64,000 nt of DNA from Intestinimonas butyriciproducens. GTDB lineage: Bacteria > Bacillota > Clostridia > Oscillospirales > Oscillospiraceae. Each line of letters starts with the position of its first letter. Position 1 is the first letter of the stretch. The DNA lies in the NCBI RefSeq assembly GCF_004154955.1, contig NZ_CP011524.1:992001-1056000 (forward strand), given 5' to 3'. Of this stretch, positions 27,712 to 40,063 are shown piece by piece. The position numbers and the translations under genes are program-made. Under the pieces are notes generated by a model. The model was given only the letters and a program-made list of their open reading frames with translations. It made no database searches and was not told the DNA's origin.

Positions 27712-27740
27712 AGTATAGCAGTTCTGACGGTCCTGCGCAA
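27712..27740 (-). promoter_or_regulatory. Sigma-A promoter reading toward the glycosyltransferase gene
   Basis: On the minus strand TTGCGC (27740-27735), 17-nt spacer, TATACT (27717-27712). It faces the rpoB promoter, so the two transcripts would overlap by about 40 nt at their 5' ends. Confidence 0.75.
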
Positions 27741-27905
27741 GAGGGAACGAAAAACAAGGAGACAACGCAGCCGGGCGTGTCATAAAATCCGAGACCGGCG
27801 TTTTTGGCCAATTCGACGAGAAGTGGCCTGCTGAAGATGAGAAGATAGCCGAAATATCAGGGCTTTTCGGCACCGAATGCGAGAAAACGGAGTGTGATTT
27901 TCGGA

Positions 27906-30900
27906 ATGGTCAACGACAAGCTGAACGGCATGGTCAAGGACGTACACTACGGCAAGACCCTGCGCAAGAGCTATGCCCGCCACGCAGAGATCCTGGACAT
28001 GCCCAACCTGCTGGAGGTCCAGAAGAAATCCTATCAGTGGTTTTTGGACACCGGCCTGCGCGAGGTCTTTAAGGATGTGGCCGCCATCACCGACTATGCG
28101 GGCAACCTGGAGCTCTCCTTTATCGACTATAAAATGGATGAGGCCCCCAAGTACGATGTGGAGGAGTGCAAGGCCAGGGACGCCACCTATGCCGCCCCCA
28201 TCAAGGTGCGGGTCCGTCTGCGGAACAAGGAGACCGAGGAGATCAAGGAGCAGGAGATCTTTATGGGAGATTTCCCCCTCATGACCGATTCCGGTTCCTT
28301 TGTCATCAACGGCGCCGAGCGGGTCATCGTCTCCCAGATCGTCCGCTCCCCCGGCGTGTACTTTGCCCGAAACGAGGACAAGGCGGGCAATGTGACCTTC
28401 GGCACCACTGTCATCCCCTACCGCGGCGCGTGGCTGGAGTATGAGACGGATCTGTCCGACATCTTCTATGTGAGGATCGACAAGAACAGAAAGCTGCCCA
28501 TCACCTGCCTCATCCGTGCGGTAGGCCCCCGGACCGATGCGGAGATCATCGATATGTTCGGTGAGGACCCCCGCATCCTGGCCACGATGGAGAAGGACAC
28601 CTGTAAGAGCCGGGAGGAGGCCCTCCTGGAGATCTACCGTAAGCTCCGCCCCGGCGAGCCCCCCACGGTGGATTCCTCGGAATCCCTTCTGAATGCGCTG
28701 TTCTTTGATCCCCGGCGGTACGATCTCTCTGCTGTGGGCCGCTATAAATTCAATAAAAAGCTGGCCATCTGGGGCCGCCTGAACGGCCAGAAGCTGGCCC
28801 AGCCCATTGCCGATCCCATGACGGGCGAGATCATTGCCGAGGCCGGTGAGGTCCTGACCCGGGAACGGGCCCGTGAGATCGAGGCCAAGGGCGTCAATGA
28901 GGCTGTGATCGACCTGGAGGGCACTCTTATCAAGGTGTTTTCCAATGATATGGTGGACGCCAAGGGCTTCCTTCCCTTCGACCCCGCCGAGTGCGGCGTG
29001 ACCGAAAAAGTGTACTTCCCCCTGCTCCGGGAGCTCCTGGAGCAGTATGAGGGGGATGAAGAGGGCCTGAAGGAGGCCGTCCGGGATCGGGTGGACGACC
29101 TGGTGCCCAAGCACATCTTTGTGGAGGACATCATGGCCTCCATCAACTACCTCAACTGTCTGGCCCATGGCGTGGGTACCCACGACGACATCGACCACCT
29201 GGGGAACCGCCGCCTGCGCTGCGTAGGCGAGCTGCTCCAGAATCAGTTCCGCATCGGGTTCAGCCGCATGGAGCGCGTGATCCGTGAGCGCATGACCATC
29301 CAGGATCTGGATATTGTCACCCCCCAGAGCCTCATCAATATTCGCCCGGTCACTGCGTCCATCAAGGAGTTCTTCGGCTCCTCCCCTCTGAGCCAGTTTA
29401 TGGATCAGACCAACCCTCTGGCGGAGCTCACCCACAAGCGGCGTATGTCCGCCCTGGGCCCCGGCGGTCTGTCCCGTGACCGCGCCTCCTTCGATGTCCG
29501 GGACGTCCACTACAGCCATTACGGCCGGCTGTGTCCCATTGAGACGCCCGAAGGACCCAATATCGGCCTCATTTCCTATCTGGCCTCCTATGCCCGCATC
29601 AACCGGTACGGCTTTATTGAGACCCCCTACCGCAAGGTGGACAAGGAGACCGGCTGCCTTACCGATGAAATCGAATATATGACCGCCGATGTGGAGGATG
29701 AATATATCATCGCCCAGGCCACCGAGCCCGTGGACGAGAGCAATCATCTGCTGCATGACCGTATCACCTGCCGCCACCGCAATGAGATCATCGAGGTGGA
29801 CCGCGACCATGTGGACTATATCGACGTCTCCCCCAAGATGATGGTCTCCGTGGCTACCGCCATGATCCCCTTCCTGGAGAATGACGATGCCAACCGCGCC
29901 CTGATGGGCGCCAACATGCAGCGGCAGGCCGTGCCTCTGCTCACCACCGAGGCCCCCATCGTGGCCACCGGCCAGGAGCACAAAAACTGCATCGATTCCG
30001 GTGTGGTCATTCTGGCGGAGGGCGACGGTGAGGTCACCAAGGTTTCCGCCCAGTATATCACCGTCCGTTACGACGATGGTCGGGTGGTGGACTACAAGCT
30101 GACCAAGTTCATGCGCTCCAACCACACCACCTGTATCAATCAGCGGCCCATCGTCACCGCCGGACAGCGGGTGGAGAAGGGGGATGTCCTGGTGGACGGC
30201 CCCTCCACCAGTCAGGGAGAGATCGCGCTGGGCAAGAACATCCTTATGGGCTTTATGACGTGGGAGGGCTACAACTACGAGGACGCCATCCTGCTCAACG
30301 AGCGTATGGTCAAGGAGGACGTGTTCACCTCCATCCATATCGAAGAGTATGAGACCGAGTCCCGGGACACCAAGCTGGGGCCCGAGGAGATTACCCGGGA
30401 TATCCCCAACGTGGGCGAGGATGCGCTGAAGGATCTGGACGAGCGAGGCATCATCCGCGTGGGCGCCGAGGTCCGTGCCGGCGATATCCTGGTGGGCAAG
30501 GTCACGCCCAAGGGCGAGACCGACCTCACCGCCGAGGAGCGGCTCCTCCGCGCCATTTTCGGCGAGAAGGCCCGCGAGGTCCGTGACACCTCCCTGAAGG
30601 TCCCCCACGGAGAGAGCGGCATCATCGTGGACGTGAAGGTGTTCACCCGGGAGAACGGCGACGAGCTCTCTCCCGGTGTCAACGAAGTGGTCCGTGTCTA
30701 TATTGCCCAGAAGCGTAAGATCAGCGTGGGCGACAAAATGGCCGGCCGCCACGGCAATAAGGGCGTCGTCTCCCGCATCCTGCCCCAGGAGGATATGCCC
30801 TTCCTGCCCGACGGTACGCCGCTGGACATCGTCCTCAATCCCCTGGGCGTGCCCTCCCGTATGAACATCGGGCAGGTGCTGGAGGTCCACCTAGGCTATG

Positions 30901-31658
30901 CGGCCAAGGCCCTGGGCTGGAAGGTGGCCACACCCATCTTCAATGGTGCCAACGAGCCCGAGATCGAGGCCACGCTCACTGCGGCCGGCCTTGCCAAGGA
31001 CGGTAAGAGCTGGCTTTATGACGGACGCACCGGCGAGCGGTTTGACAATCGCGTCACCGTGGGCTACGTCTACTTCCTCAAGCTCCATCACCTGGTAGAC
31101 GACAAGATCCACGCCCGGTCCACCGGCCCCTACAGCCTGGTCACTCAGCAGCCCTTGGGCGGCAAGGCCCAGTTCGGCGGACAGCGCTTCGGCGAGATGG
31201 AGGTCTGGGCCCTGGAGGCCTATGGCGCGGCCTACACGCTCCAGGAGATCCTTACCGTCAAGTCCGACGATGTGACCGGCCGTGTCCGGACCTATGAGTC
31301 CATCGTCAAGGGCCATAACGTGCCCAAGCCCGGTGTGCCCGAGTCCTTCAAAGTGTTGGTCAAGGAGCTTCAGGCACTGTGCCTGGACATCAAGGTGCTG
31401 GACGCCAAGGGCGAGGAGATCGAGCTCAAGGACGACGATGAGGACACCTACCAGCCTGACCGTATCCGGGACGACGACTTCTACGGCTATAACGCCGGCG
31501 GTGAGTCCGATTTCGCCGCGGCCGGCTTTACGCTCAAGGAGGGCAGTGACGATGACGACCTGGCGGCGGCCGACGACACTGACGACGCCGATGAGGACGT
31601 CGGATTCGAGGAAGAGATCGTCTTGGACGACAGTACCGACGACGGTGATTTGGACTGA
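27906..31658 (+). CDS. rpoB: DNA-directed RNA polymerase subunit beta
   Basis: Core RNA polymerase subunit of about 1250 residues. The rifampicin pocket reads [28 protein letters not shown] in two adjoining pieces, with the Gln, Asp, His and Ser positions of sensitive enzymes intact. [14 protein letters not shown] and [25 protein letters not shown] are the catalytic and RpoC-contact motifs. The C-terminus carries an extra acidic tail of about 80 residues. Start choice is uncertain: ATG at 27906 gives [17 protein letters not shown] with AACGGAG 13 nt before it; GTG at 27894 is only 1 nt from that site. The usual upstream rplL is absent. Confidence 0.97.
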   Translation: MVNDKLNGMVKDVHYGKTLRKSYARHAEILDMPNLLEVQKKSYQWFLDTGLREVFKDVAAITDYAGNLELSFIDYKMDEAPKYDVEECKARDATYAAPIKVRVRLRNKETEEIKEQEIFMGDFPLMTDSGSFVINGAERVIVSQIVRSPGVYFARNEDKAGNVTFGTTVIPYRGAWLEYETDLSDIFYVRIDKNRKLPITCLIRAVGPRTDAEIIDMFGEDPRILATMEKDTCKSREEALLEIYRKLRPGEPPTVDSSESLLNALFFDPRRYDLSAVGRYKFNKKLAIWGRLNGQKLAQPIADPMTGEIIAEAGEVLTRERAREIEAKGVNEAVIDLEGTLIKVFSNDMVDAKGFLPFDPAECGVTEKVYFPLLRELLEQYEGDEEGLKEAVRDRVDDLVPKHIFVEDIMASINYLNCLAHGVGTHDDIDHLGNRRLRCVGELLQNQFRIGFSRMERVIRERMTIQDLDIVTPQSLINIRPVTASIKEFFGSSPLSQFMDQTNPLAELTHKRRMSALGPGGLSRDRASFDVRDVHYSHYGRLCPIETPEGPNIGLISYLASYARINRYGFIETPYRKVDKETGCLTDEIEYMTADVEDEYIIAQATEPVDESNHLLHDRITCRHRNEIIEVDRDHVDYIDVSPKMMVSVATAMIPFLENDDANRALMGANMQRQAVPLLTTEAPIVATGQEHKNCIDSGVVILAEGDGEVTKVSAQYITVRYDDGRVVDYKLTKFMRSNHTTCINQRPIVTAGQRVEKGDVLVDGPSTSQGEIALGKNILMGFMTWEGYNYEDAILLNERMVKEDVFTSIHIEEYETESRDTKLGPEEITRDIPNVGEDALKDLDERGIIRVGAEVRAGDILVGKVTPKGETDLTAEERLLRAIFGEKAREVRDTSLKVPHGESGIIVDVKVFTRENGDELSPGVNEVVRVYIAQKRKISVGDKMAGRHGNKGVVSRILPQEDMPFLPDGTPLDIVLNPLGVPSRMNIGQVLEVHLGYAAKALGWKVATPIFNGANEPEIEATLTAAGLAKDGKSWLYDGRTGERFDNRVTVGYVYFLKLHHLVDDKIHARSTGPYSLVTQQPLGGKAQFGGQRFGEMEVWALEAYGAAYTLQEILTVKSDDVTGRVRTYESIVKGHNVPKPGVPESFKVLVKELQALCLDIKVLDAKGEEIELKDDDEDTYQPDRIRDDDFYGYNAGGESDFAAAGFTLKEGSDDDDLAAADDTDDADEDVGFEEEIVLDDSTDDGDLD

Positions 31659-31678
31659 GAAAGGGAGGATGATCATAT

Positions 31679-35464
<3,786 letters not shown>

Positions 35465-35512
35465 CTTGAACGGAGCGCTTTCTTTTGAAGTGCGTTCCCG
35501 CTGTTAAGAGGA

Positions 35513-35546
35513 GAACCGCCCCGGTCCGATCGGACCGGGGCGGTTC
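35513..35546 (+). terminator. Hairpin after rpoC
   Basis: A perfect 34-bp palindrome (GAACCGCCCCGGTCCGAT and its complement) 49 nt after the rpoC stop. It lacks a good T tract, so termination strength is uncertain. Confidence 0.55.
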
Positions 35547-35695
35547 GGCATTCCCAAGAAGTGGTATTATGCAGGAGAAAATATGAAAGGGGACGGCCAG
35601 CCCATCGATGCCCGTACATGGATGACAACAAAGGAAATGCAGCCTTATGAAAAAGTCGAGGAGAGGGCAGAAAACCCTCCCCCTAGCATTCGGCA

Positions 35696-35920
35696 TCAGG
35701 CGCAGTGCCTGTGAATGCAGTCAGCAGTGATTTGGGGGGGAATGCTCATTGTCATGGCACCGCTATAGTGAATACATACGCAGTCGCCGCGGGAGAAGCA
35801 ACAGGCATCGTCAGAGCGAACTAGGACTCTCTGATGTGAGGAACAGTCACAGACCAAAAGCCGACAGCGCTCAGCACATATGACTCTTGCGATCATTGTG
35901 GTGCGGTTATTTTGTTCCAA
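35696..35920 (-). CDS. Small Cys-rich protein, unknown function
   Basis: A 74-residue protein read against rpoC. Its ribosome site GGAGGTGATC is a full anti-SD match, 8 nt from a TTG start; this strongly supports translation. The sequence is MEQNNRTTMIARVICAERC, then paired Cys residues (CDC, DDACC) and a C-terminal GDCVCIHYSGAMTMSIPPQI stretch. It looks like an OB/SH3-type small beta protein, but I cannot name the family. It lies between rpoC and the tail cluster and may be part of neither. Confidence 0.65.
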   Translation of the reverse strand: MEQNNRTTMIARVICAERCRLLVCDCSSHQRVLVRSDDACCFSRGDCVCIHYSGAMTMSIPPQITADCIHRHCA

Positions 35921-36692
35921 GGTGATCACCTCCACATTGCAGGATATGTCGGATGGAACCGGAGTGTGACGGCTTTTGATTCAAGCGGTGCGCCGGACCT
36001 CAAGAGGCATGACCCCCAAAGAGGGGGGAGCACGTTGATATGAGCATCAGTACGGGGGAGCTCATGGATGCCAGGGACATATTGGAGACACCTATGCAAA
36101 TGGTGTGGCAGGAAACTGTCATGAATATCGAAGCGCCTGAACCAAAGACAATCCGTGATGGGTGTCGTGGCTTGGGCGCTTTTTGCTTGCAGGATGCCCT
36201 CCAACACCCAGGGAAGGTTCTGCCCGGCTTGGCGCAATAACCGCGGGCATCCTTCCGGAAAGGATTTTGCCTGAAAATGGCTGGTACGTCCCTGTATTTG
36301 AAAAGAGCGGGAAAACAGAAAGCGCAGAGGGCAGGCGCATAGGGGATAAGGGAGTATGGAGACAAAAACGCAGTTGGGCAGGGCGCAGGGTATTTTTCAC
36401 AGGGATCCGACATGCGCCCGAACGAGCGGGTCGTGTTGGGGAGAAACTGAGCCCGCAGGACGGCTCTTGGCCTAAGATGAAGCGCGTGGGTAGAGCGAAT
36501 ATCCGGCGGACAACCATGAGGCGGAAGGGACGTTGTTCCAGCGACGAAACAGGGGAAGTACATAGGGGTCCGACGTAAGAATCCCAAGAGCGTGACAAGC
36601 GAATGGCCACCCCAGAGCCAAAACAAAGAGGTAAGATAGCTACACAAGGGCGGCCGAGGCAGATCTTGAAGAGACAATAAAGGAGGGTTGGG
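35921..36692. other. Left flank of the tail cluster; no firm gene
   Basis: About 770 bases between the small Cys-rich gene and the first tail gene. Long open frames on both strands (for example 36000-36677 minus and 36162-36578 plus) have no ribosome site and a composition rich in Arg, Pro and Cys that looks non-coding. No integrase, repressor or attachment repeat is visible, and no consensus promoter was found for the tail genes. Confidence 0.5.
36040..36240 (+). CDS. Possible small hypothetical protein
   Basis: A 66-residue frame beginning MSISTGELMDARDILETP. A purine-rich GGGGGGAG lies about 11 nt before the ATG. The N-terminal 35 residues look protein-like (PMQMVWQETVMNIEAPEPK), the rest less so. 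No family is recognised. It could be a remnant. Confidence 0.3.
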   Translation: MSISTGELMDARDILETPMQMVWQETVMNIEAPEPKTIRDGCRGLGAFCLQDALQHPGKVLPGLAQ

Positions 36693-37148
36693 ATGCTTTC
36701 ATTTTTGGCGATTACGGAGGCGGTAAAGGGGCTGGTGGAGGAGCGGTATCCGGAGAATACGGTCTATCTGGAGCGGGTACCGGTGGACTTTGCGCGGCCG
36801 TCCTTCCTGGTGGAGCTGGGGCCGGTGGAGATGCTGGACGCCTCGTGCGGCTGCCTGGAGGTCAAGGCCACGGTGGTGGTCACCGCCTTTGTGGAGGCGG
36901 ACGACTACTATAACAGCCACGTGCCGGACCTGATGACCCGGATGGGGGCGGTACAGGAGCTCTTCGCGGTGGACGGACTCCAGGTGGAGGACCGGTTCCT
37001 CCACGTGACGGCCAACAAGGGCAACTGCCAATTCGACTACGCGGAGACCAGCGTCACATTCCAGTATCAGGACGACCGCCCGGGCGGGGACGAGTGGCCC
37101 CTGATGGGCGAAATACAGACAAAGTGGGGCCCCCCGCAGGGCGAATAA
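36693..37148 (+). CDS. Phage tail terminator-like protein (DUF6838 type)
   Basis: First gene of the contractile tail cluster, 151 residues. It has the layout of clostridial phage tail-terminator proteins: MLSFLAITEAVKGLVEER, YLERVPVDFARPSFLVEL, then beta strands and a final VTFQYQDDR. Such proteins cap the sheath/tube at the head-proximal end; in a headless particle they close the tube. AAAGGAGGG is the ribosome site. Its place just before the sheath matches the PBSX order. The assignment rests on position and general similarity. Confidence 0.65.
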   Translation: MLSFLAITEAVKGLVEERYPENTVYLERVPVDFARPSFLVELGPVEMLDASCGCLEVKATVVVTAFVEADDYYNSHVPDLMTRMGAVQELFAVDGLQVEDRFLHVTANKGNCQFDYAETSVTFQYQDDRPGGDEWPLMGEIQTKWGPPQGE

Positions 37149-37153
37149 AGGGA

Positions 37154-37336
37154 CCCCACCGGGCCGTGAAGCCCGGTGGGGGGAGGAGGGAGAACGAAGC
37201 GAAGCAGATATCCGGCGGACAGCCGGATGGAGCAAAGCTGAGTTTCTTCCGACGACGTGGGGGAGAGGACGAACAACGGAATGGAGCGGATATCCGCCTT
37301 TTGGCGGATGGAGCGAAATAGAGTTTGTGAGGACGA
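37154..37336 (+). repeat. Hairpin and tail-cluster repeat R, copy 1
   Basis: An 11-bp hairpin (37154-37164/37171-37181) follows the terminator-protein gene. Repeat R follows at 37261-37336: a 28-nt left block GGGAGAGGACGA..., a variable hairpin (ATATCCGCC/GGCGGAT), and a right block GAGCGAAAT.GA.TTTG.GAGGACGA that ends 13 nt before the sheath start. The second copy is at 44205-44280. An imperfect earlier version of the hairpin plus right block lies at about 37207-37255. Confidence 0.6.
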
Positions 37337-37349
37337 AAGGGGAATTGAA

Positions 37350-38417
37350 ATGGGACTTCCCAGCATCAACATTGCATTCAAATCCACAGCGGCGAGCGCC
37401 ATCGAGCGCTCTGAGAAGGGGGTGGTGGCGCTCATCATCAAGGACGCCAAGGAGAACGGCGGCCACGCCTACACCAACGCCAGCCAGATCCCGGCCACCC
37501 TGGGGACGGACAACCAGGCATACATCCAGCGGGCCTTTACGGGGTATGTGAATACGCCCCGGCAGGTGCTGGTCTACGTGCTGCCCGCAGCGGCGGAGGC
37601 GCTGACCGACGCCCTGACGTGGCTGGCCACCCAGACCTTTGACTATCTGGCGGGGCCCCCCGACTGCACGGAGGCCGAGGCCACGGCCATCGCGACCTGG
37701 ATCGCCGGCCGGAGGAGCAACGACGCGGCCATCTGCAAGGCGGTGCTGCCCAACAAGGCGGCGGACAGCGAGGCGGTGGTCAACTTCGCCACCGGGGATA
37801 TCCTGGTGGGCACGACCGAGTTCACTGCGGCGCAGTACTGCTCCCGGATCGCGGGGCTCATCGCCGGGACGCCCATGACCATCTCCTGCACCTACGCCCC
37901 TCTCCCCGAGGTGAGCGACGTGGGGCGGCTGACCCGTGAGGCCATGGACGCCGCGGTGGACGCGGGCAAGTTCATCCTCTTCCACGACGGGGAGAAGGTG
38001 AAGGTGGCCCGCGGGGTGAACTCCCTCCAGACCACCACCCAGGACAAGGGGGACGCCTGGAAGAAGATCAAGATGGTGGAGGTCATGGATATGATCCAGA
38101 CCGACATCCGGACCACGGCCCAGGACGCTTACATCGGCAAGTACGCCAACAGCTACGACAATAAGTGCCTGCTGGTGACGGCCATCAAGGGCTACCTGGT
38201 GGGGCTGGAGCAGTCCGGCATCCTCCAGGCGGGGAGCTCCTCGGTGGGGATCGACCTGGCACACCAGGAGGCATACCTCCAGTCTGTGGGCACGGACACC
38301 TCCAAGATGAGCCAGCAGGAGATCAAGGAGGCCAACACCGCCGACAAGGTGTTTTTGGAGGCGTCCATCAAGATCCTCGACGCCATTGAGGATATCAGCC
38401 TCAATATCACAATCTGA
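37350..38417 (+). CDS. Contractile tail sheath protein
   Basis: A 355-residue sheath subunit of the XkdK/phage sheath family. It polymerises around the tube and contracts on triggering. Features: N-terminal GLPSINIAFKSTAASAIERSEKGVVALI, central YVLPAAAEALTDALTWLA, and the conserved C-terminal insertion-arm region IGKYANSYDNKCLLVTAIKGYL. ATG at 37350 has AAAGGGG 7 nt upstream; the frame is open back to 37257, but that part is repeat R. The tube gene follows 13 nt later. It is shorter than phage sheaths such as XkdK. Confidence 0.93.
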   Translation: MGLPSINIAFKSTAASAIERSEKGVVALIIKDAKENGGHAYTNASQIPATLGTDNQAYIQRAFTGYVNTPRQVLVYVLPAAAEALTDALTWLATQTFDYLAGPPDCTEAEATAIATWIAGRRSNDAAICKAVLPNKAADSEAVVNFATGDILVGTTEFTAAQYCSRIAGLIAGTPMTISCTYAPLPEVSDVGRLTREAMDAAVDAGKFILFHDGEKVKVARGVNSLQTTTQDKGDAWKKIKMVEVMDMIQTDIRTTAQDAYIGKYANSYDNKCLLVTAIKGYLVGLEQSGILQAGSSSVGIDLAHQEAYLQSVGTDTSKMSQQEIKEANTADKVFLEASIKILDAIEDISLNITI

Positions 38418-38430
38418 GGAGGGCTAAAAC

Positions 38431-38859
38431 ATGGATTCGGCAAAGCGAGTGATTTCAGGGACCTGGGGCGAGGTGTGGCTGGACGGAGACAAGGTATCCG
38501 AGTGCTACGGGCTCCAGGCCAAGGTGAGCTTCAACAAGGAGGACATCGCCCTGTGCGGGCAGATGGCCAGCGACAAAAAGGTGACGAGCATCGAGTGTAC
38601 GGGGTCCCTGCGGATGCACAAGGTGACCTCCCGGATGGCGCTGGCCATTGGGGAGAACATCCGAAACGGAAAGGACGTGCGCTTTACCATTGTGAGCAAG
38701 CTGAAGGACCCGGACGCCTACGGGGCGGAGCGGGTGGTCCTGAGCAACGTCAGCTTCGACGACCTCACCCTGGCCGACTGGGAGGCCAAGAGCGTGGGCA
38801 AGGTGGAGTGCCCCTTCACCTTTACCGGCTATGAGTTCCTGGACGAGATCAACGTATAA
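38431..38859 (+). CDS. Tail tube protein (XkdM-like)
   Basis: A 142-residue inner tube subunit of the DUF2001/XkdM type. It starts MDSAKRVISGTWGEVWLDGDKV and has SFNKEDIALCGQ, LRMHKVTSRMALAIGENI and FTFTGYEFLDEINV, the typical beginning and end of the family. Hexamers stack inside the sheath. It directly follows the sheath gene, as in PBSX and diffocin. Confidence 0.92.
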   Translation: MDSAKRVISGTWGEVWLDGDKVSECYGLQAKVSFNKEDIALCGQMASDKKVTSIECTGSLRMHKVTSRMALAIGENIRNGKDVRFTIVSKLKDPDAYGAERVVLSNVSFDDLTLADWEAKSVGKVECPFTFTGYEFLDEINV

Positions 38860-38871
38860 GGAGCGGCGCGG

Positions 38872-39198
38872 ATGAAAAAGAAACCTGCGGAGGGGCTGAT
38901 GCGCCACGCCATAGTGGACGGCAAGGAGAAATATGCCCGGATCGCGATCCACAGGAGACGAACGCCATTGTACGCCTTTGAACTGGTTGGAGTTCTAAAC
39001 GAGTATATGACGCCGGAGGGGCTGGACATCGAGGCTATGCGTACTGCGGCGACAGAGATATTCGCCCAAGAACATCCAGATTACGAGTATGGGGGCATGA
39101 TTTTGTCTGCGTTGGACTTCGCGCGGGTATTCAACCTCCGCCGGGGATCGTTCCAAGCGGCGGACCTTGCGCTTACGATAGAAGGGAGAAGCGTATGA
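38872..39198 (+). CDS. Tail cluster protein of unknown function
   Basis: A 108-residue protein (MKKKPAEGLMRHAIVDGKEK...) without a recognised family. It holds mixed charged alpha/beta sequence and no hydrophobic helix. AAGGAG precedes the ATG, and its stop overlaps the next start (ATGA). Position between tube and tape-measure chaperone suggests an assembly role. Confidence 0.65.
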   Translation: MKKKPAEGLMRHAIVDGKEKYARIAIHRRRTPLYAFELVGVLNEYMTPEGLDIEAMRTAATEIFAQEHPDYEYGGMILSALDFARVFNLRRGSFQAADLALTIEGRSV

Positions 39199-39584
39199 AC
39201 GAAAAGAGGAGCATTCTGGAGCTGCTGCTGCGGGAGGAGACGCCCAATGTGCGGAAAAGCCTGCCCACGGCGCGGTACCGTGTGAAGCGGCTGAGCGAGC
39301 TGCTGGGGGAGGACGTGGTATTCGAGCTGCGGGCGCTGCCCTACGGGAAGGTGAGCGAGCTGAAGGAGAGTATGTCGGAGGATCTGAGCGTACATATCGT
39401 GCTCTCTGGGGTGGTCTCACCGGACCTGAAGGACCCTGCGCTCCAGGCTAAATTCGGCGGAGCCACGCCGGCGGAGACGGTAAAGGCGCTGCTGCTGCCG
39501 GGTGAGATCGAGGACCTGAGCCGTGCGGTGGAGCGGCTGTGCGGATACCGGACGGCGACCATTGAAGAAGTAAAAAACGCCTAG
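39195..39584 (+). CDS. Tail assembly chaperone, short form (XkdN-like)
   Basis: A 129-residue protein positioned like XkdN/gpG, the tape-measure chaperone. It opens MNEKRSILELLLREETPNVRKSLPTARYRVKRL and later has ALPYGKVSELKES and the VERLCGYRTATIEEVKNA end. The stop TAG at 39582-39584 is preceded by a slippery A AAA AAC, and the -1 frame continues in a coding-like 50-residue tail, so a longer form is made by frameshifting. Confidence 0.85.
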   Translation: MNEKRSILELLLREETPNVRKSLPTARYRVKRLSELLGEDVVFELRALPYGKVSELKESMSEDLSVHIVLSGVVSPDLKDPALQAKFGGATPAETVKALLLPGEIEDLSRAVERLCGYRTATIEEVKNA

Positions 39585-39730
39585 AGGACGGCAGCGACGC
39601 GGAGCTGGGTCTCGTCTACTACCTCTTCCATGTGAAGGGGTGGGCCCCGGGGGACTACTACCGGAAGTCCCCCGGGGAGCGGGACCTCATCTGGGCGCTG
39701 GCGTCCTATGAGGTGGAAGCGCGAGGATAG
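39195..39730 (+). CDS. Tail assembly chaperone, long form by -1 frameshift
   Basis: Product of programmed -1 slippage at 39572-39578 (A AAA AAC, in-frame codons GTA AAA AAC). After the slip the reading frame continues CGC CTA GAG GAC and runs to TAG at 39728-39730. The added 50 residues look real (LGLVYYLFHVKGWAPGDYY, ERDLIWALASYEVEARG). Total about 178 residues. This is the gpG/gpGT arrangement conserved in long-tailed phages, where the ratio of the two forms is needed to load the tape measure. No stable pseudoknot was modelled. Confidence 0.75.
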
Positions 39731-39755
39731 GCGGAGCAGAGATCAAAATGAGCGC

Positions 39756-39779
39756 AAAAAAGCCGCCCCGAAGGGCGGC
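39756..39779 (-). terminator. Terminator of the minus-strand membrane gene
   Basis: On the minus strand a 7-bp GC stem with a TTCG loop (39779-39762), then TTTTTT (39761-39756), just past the stop of the gene at 39787. Confidence 0.8.
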
Positions 39780-39786
39780 GGAGAGG

Positions 39787-39996
39787 TCATTCATCTTTGG
39801 GCGGAAAGCTGGCCCAAACGGCCCAGAGTAAGCAGAGCAGGAACCCTCCCCACATCATGCCGTCGTAGGGAGACATATTACCCACCAAAGAGAAGAAGGC
39901 GGCACAGAAGAGAGTGCCAACCACGAGGAGCCACACGATCATAAGGATGACTGGTTCATGAGAGAGCGCCCGAAATTCTTTCCAAAAACGCTTCAT
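39787..39996 (-). CDS. Two-helix membrane protein inserted in the tail cluster (moron)
   Basis: A 69-residue protein on the opposite strand to every tail gene. After a basic start (MKRFWKEFRALSHEP) it has two hydrophobic helices (VILMIVWLLVVGTLFCAAFF and MMWGGFLLCLLWAVWAS) and ends PPKDE. It has its own AAGGAGGG site, a consensus promoter and a terminator, the hallmarks of a phage moron. A role in immunity to the particle, release, or host benefit is possible. No homology is recognised. Confidence 0.75.
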   Translation of the reverse strand: MKRFWKEFRALSHEPVILMIVWLLVVGTLFCAAFFSLVGNMSPYDGMMWGGFLLCLLWAVWASFPPKDE

Positions 39997-40020
39997 AACC
40001 GCAACCCTCCTTCTGTGGAA

Positions 40021-40049
40021 ATCATATCGCCAAAAAGGTAAAAAGTCAA
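40021..40049 (-). promoter_or_regulatory. Sigma-A promoter of the inserted membrane gene
   Basis: On the minus strand TTGACT (40049-40044), 17-nt spacer, TATGAT (40026-40021). It would start transcription only about 15-20 nt before the ATG. Confidence 0.85.
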
Positions 40050-40063
40050 GAGGAGGCGAGACT

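Noticed and set aside
27780-30890. A 1036-residue open frame on the minus strand opposite rpoB
   Set aside because: It is a shadow produced by the codon bias of rpoB; it has no ribosome site and rpoB is certain.
36000-36677. A 225-residue minus-strand frame left of the tail cluster
   Set aside because: No ribosome site, composition rich in Pro, Cys, Ser and Arg without domain-like pattern, and overlap with a similarly implausible plus-strand frame.
37257-37349. N-terminal extension of the sheath protein
   Set aside because: The open part is repeat R, also seen before 44296, and the ATG at 37350 has its own ribosome site.
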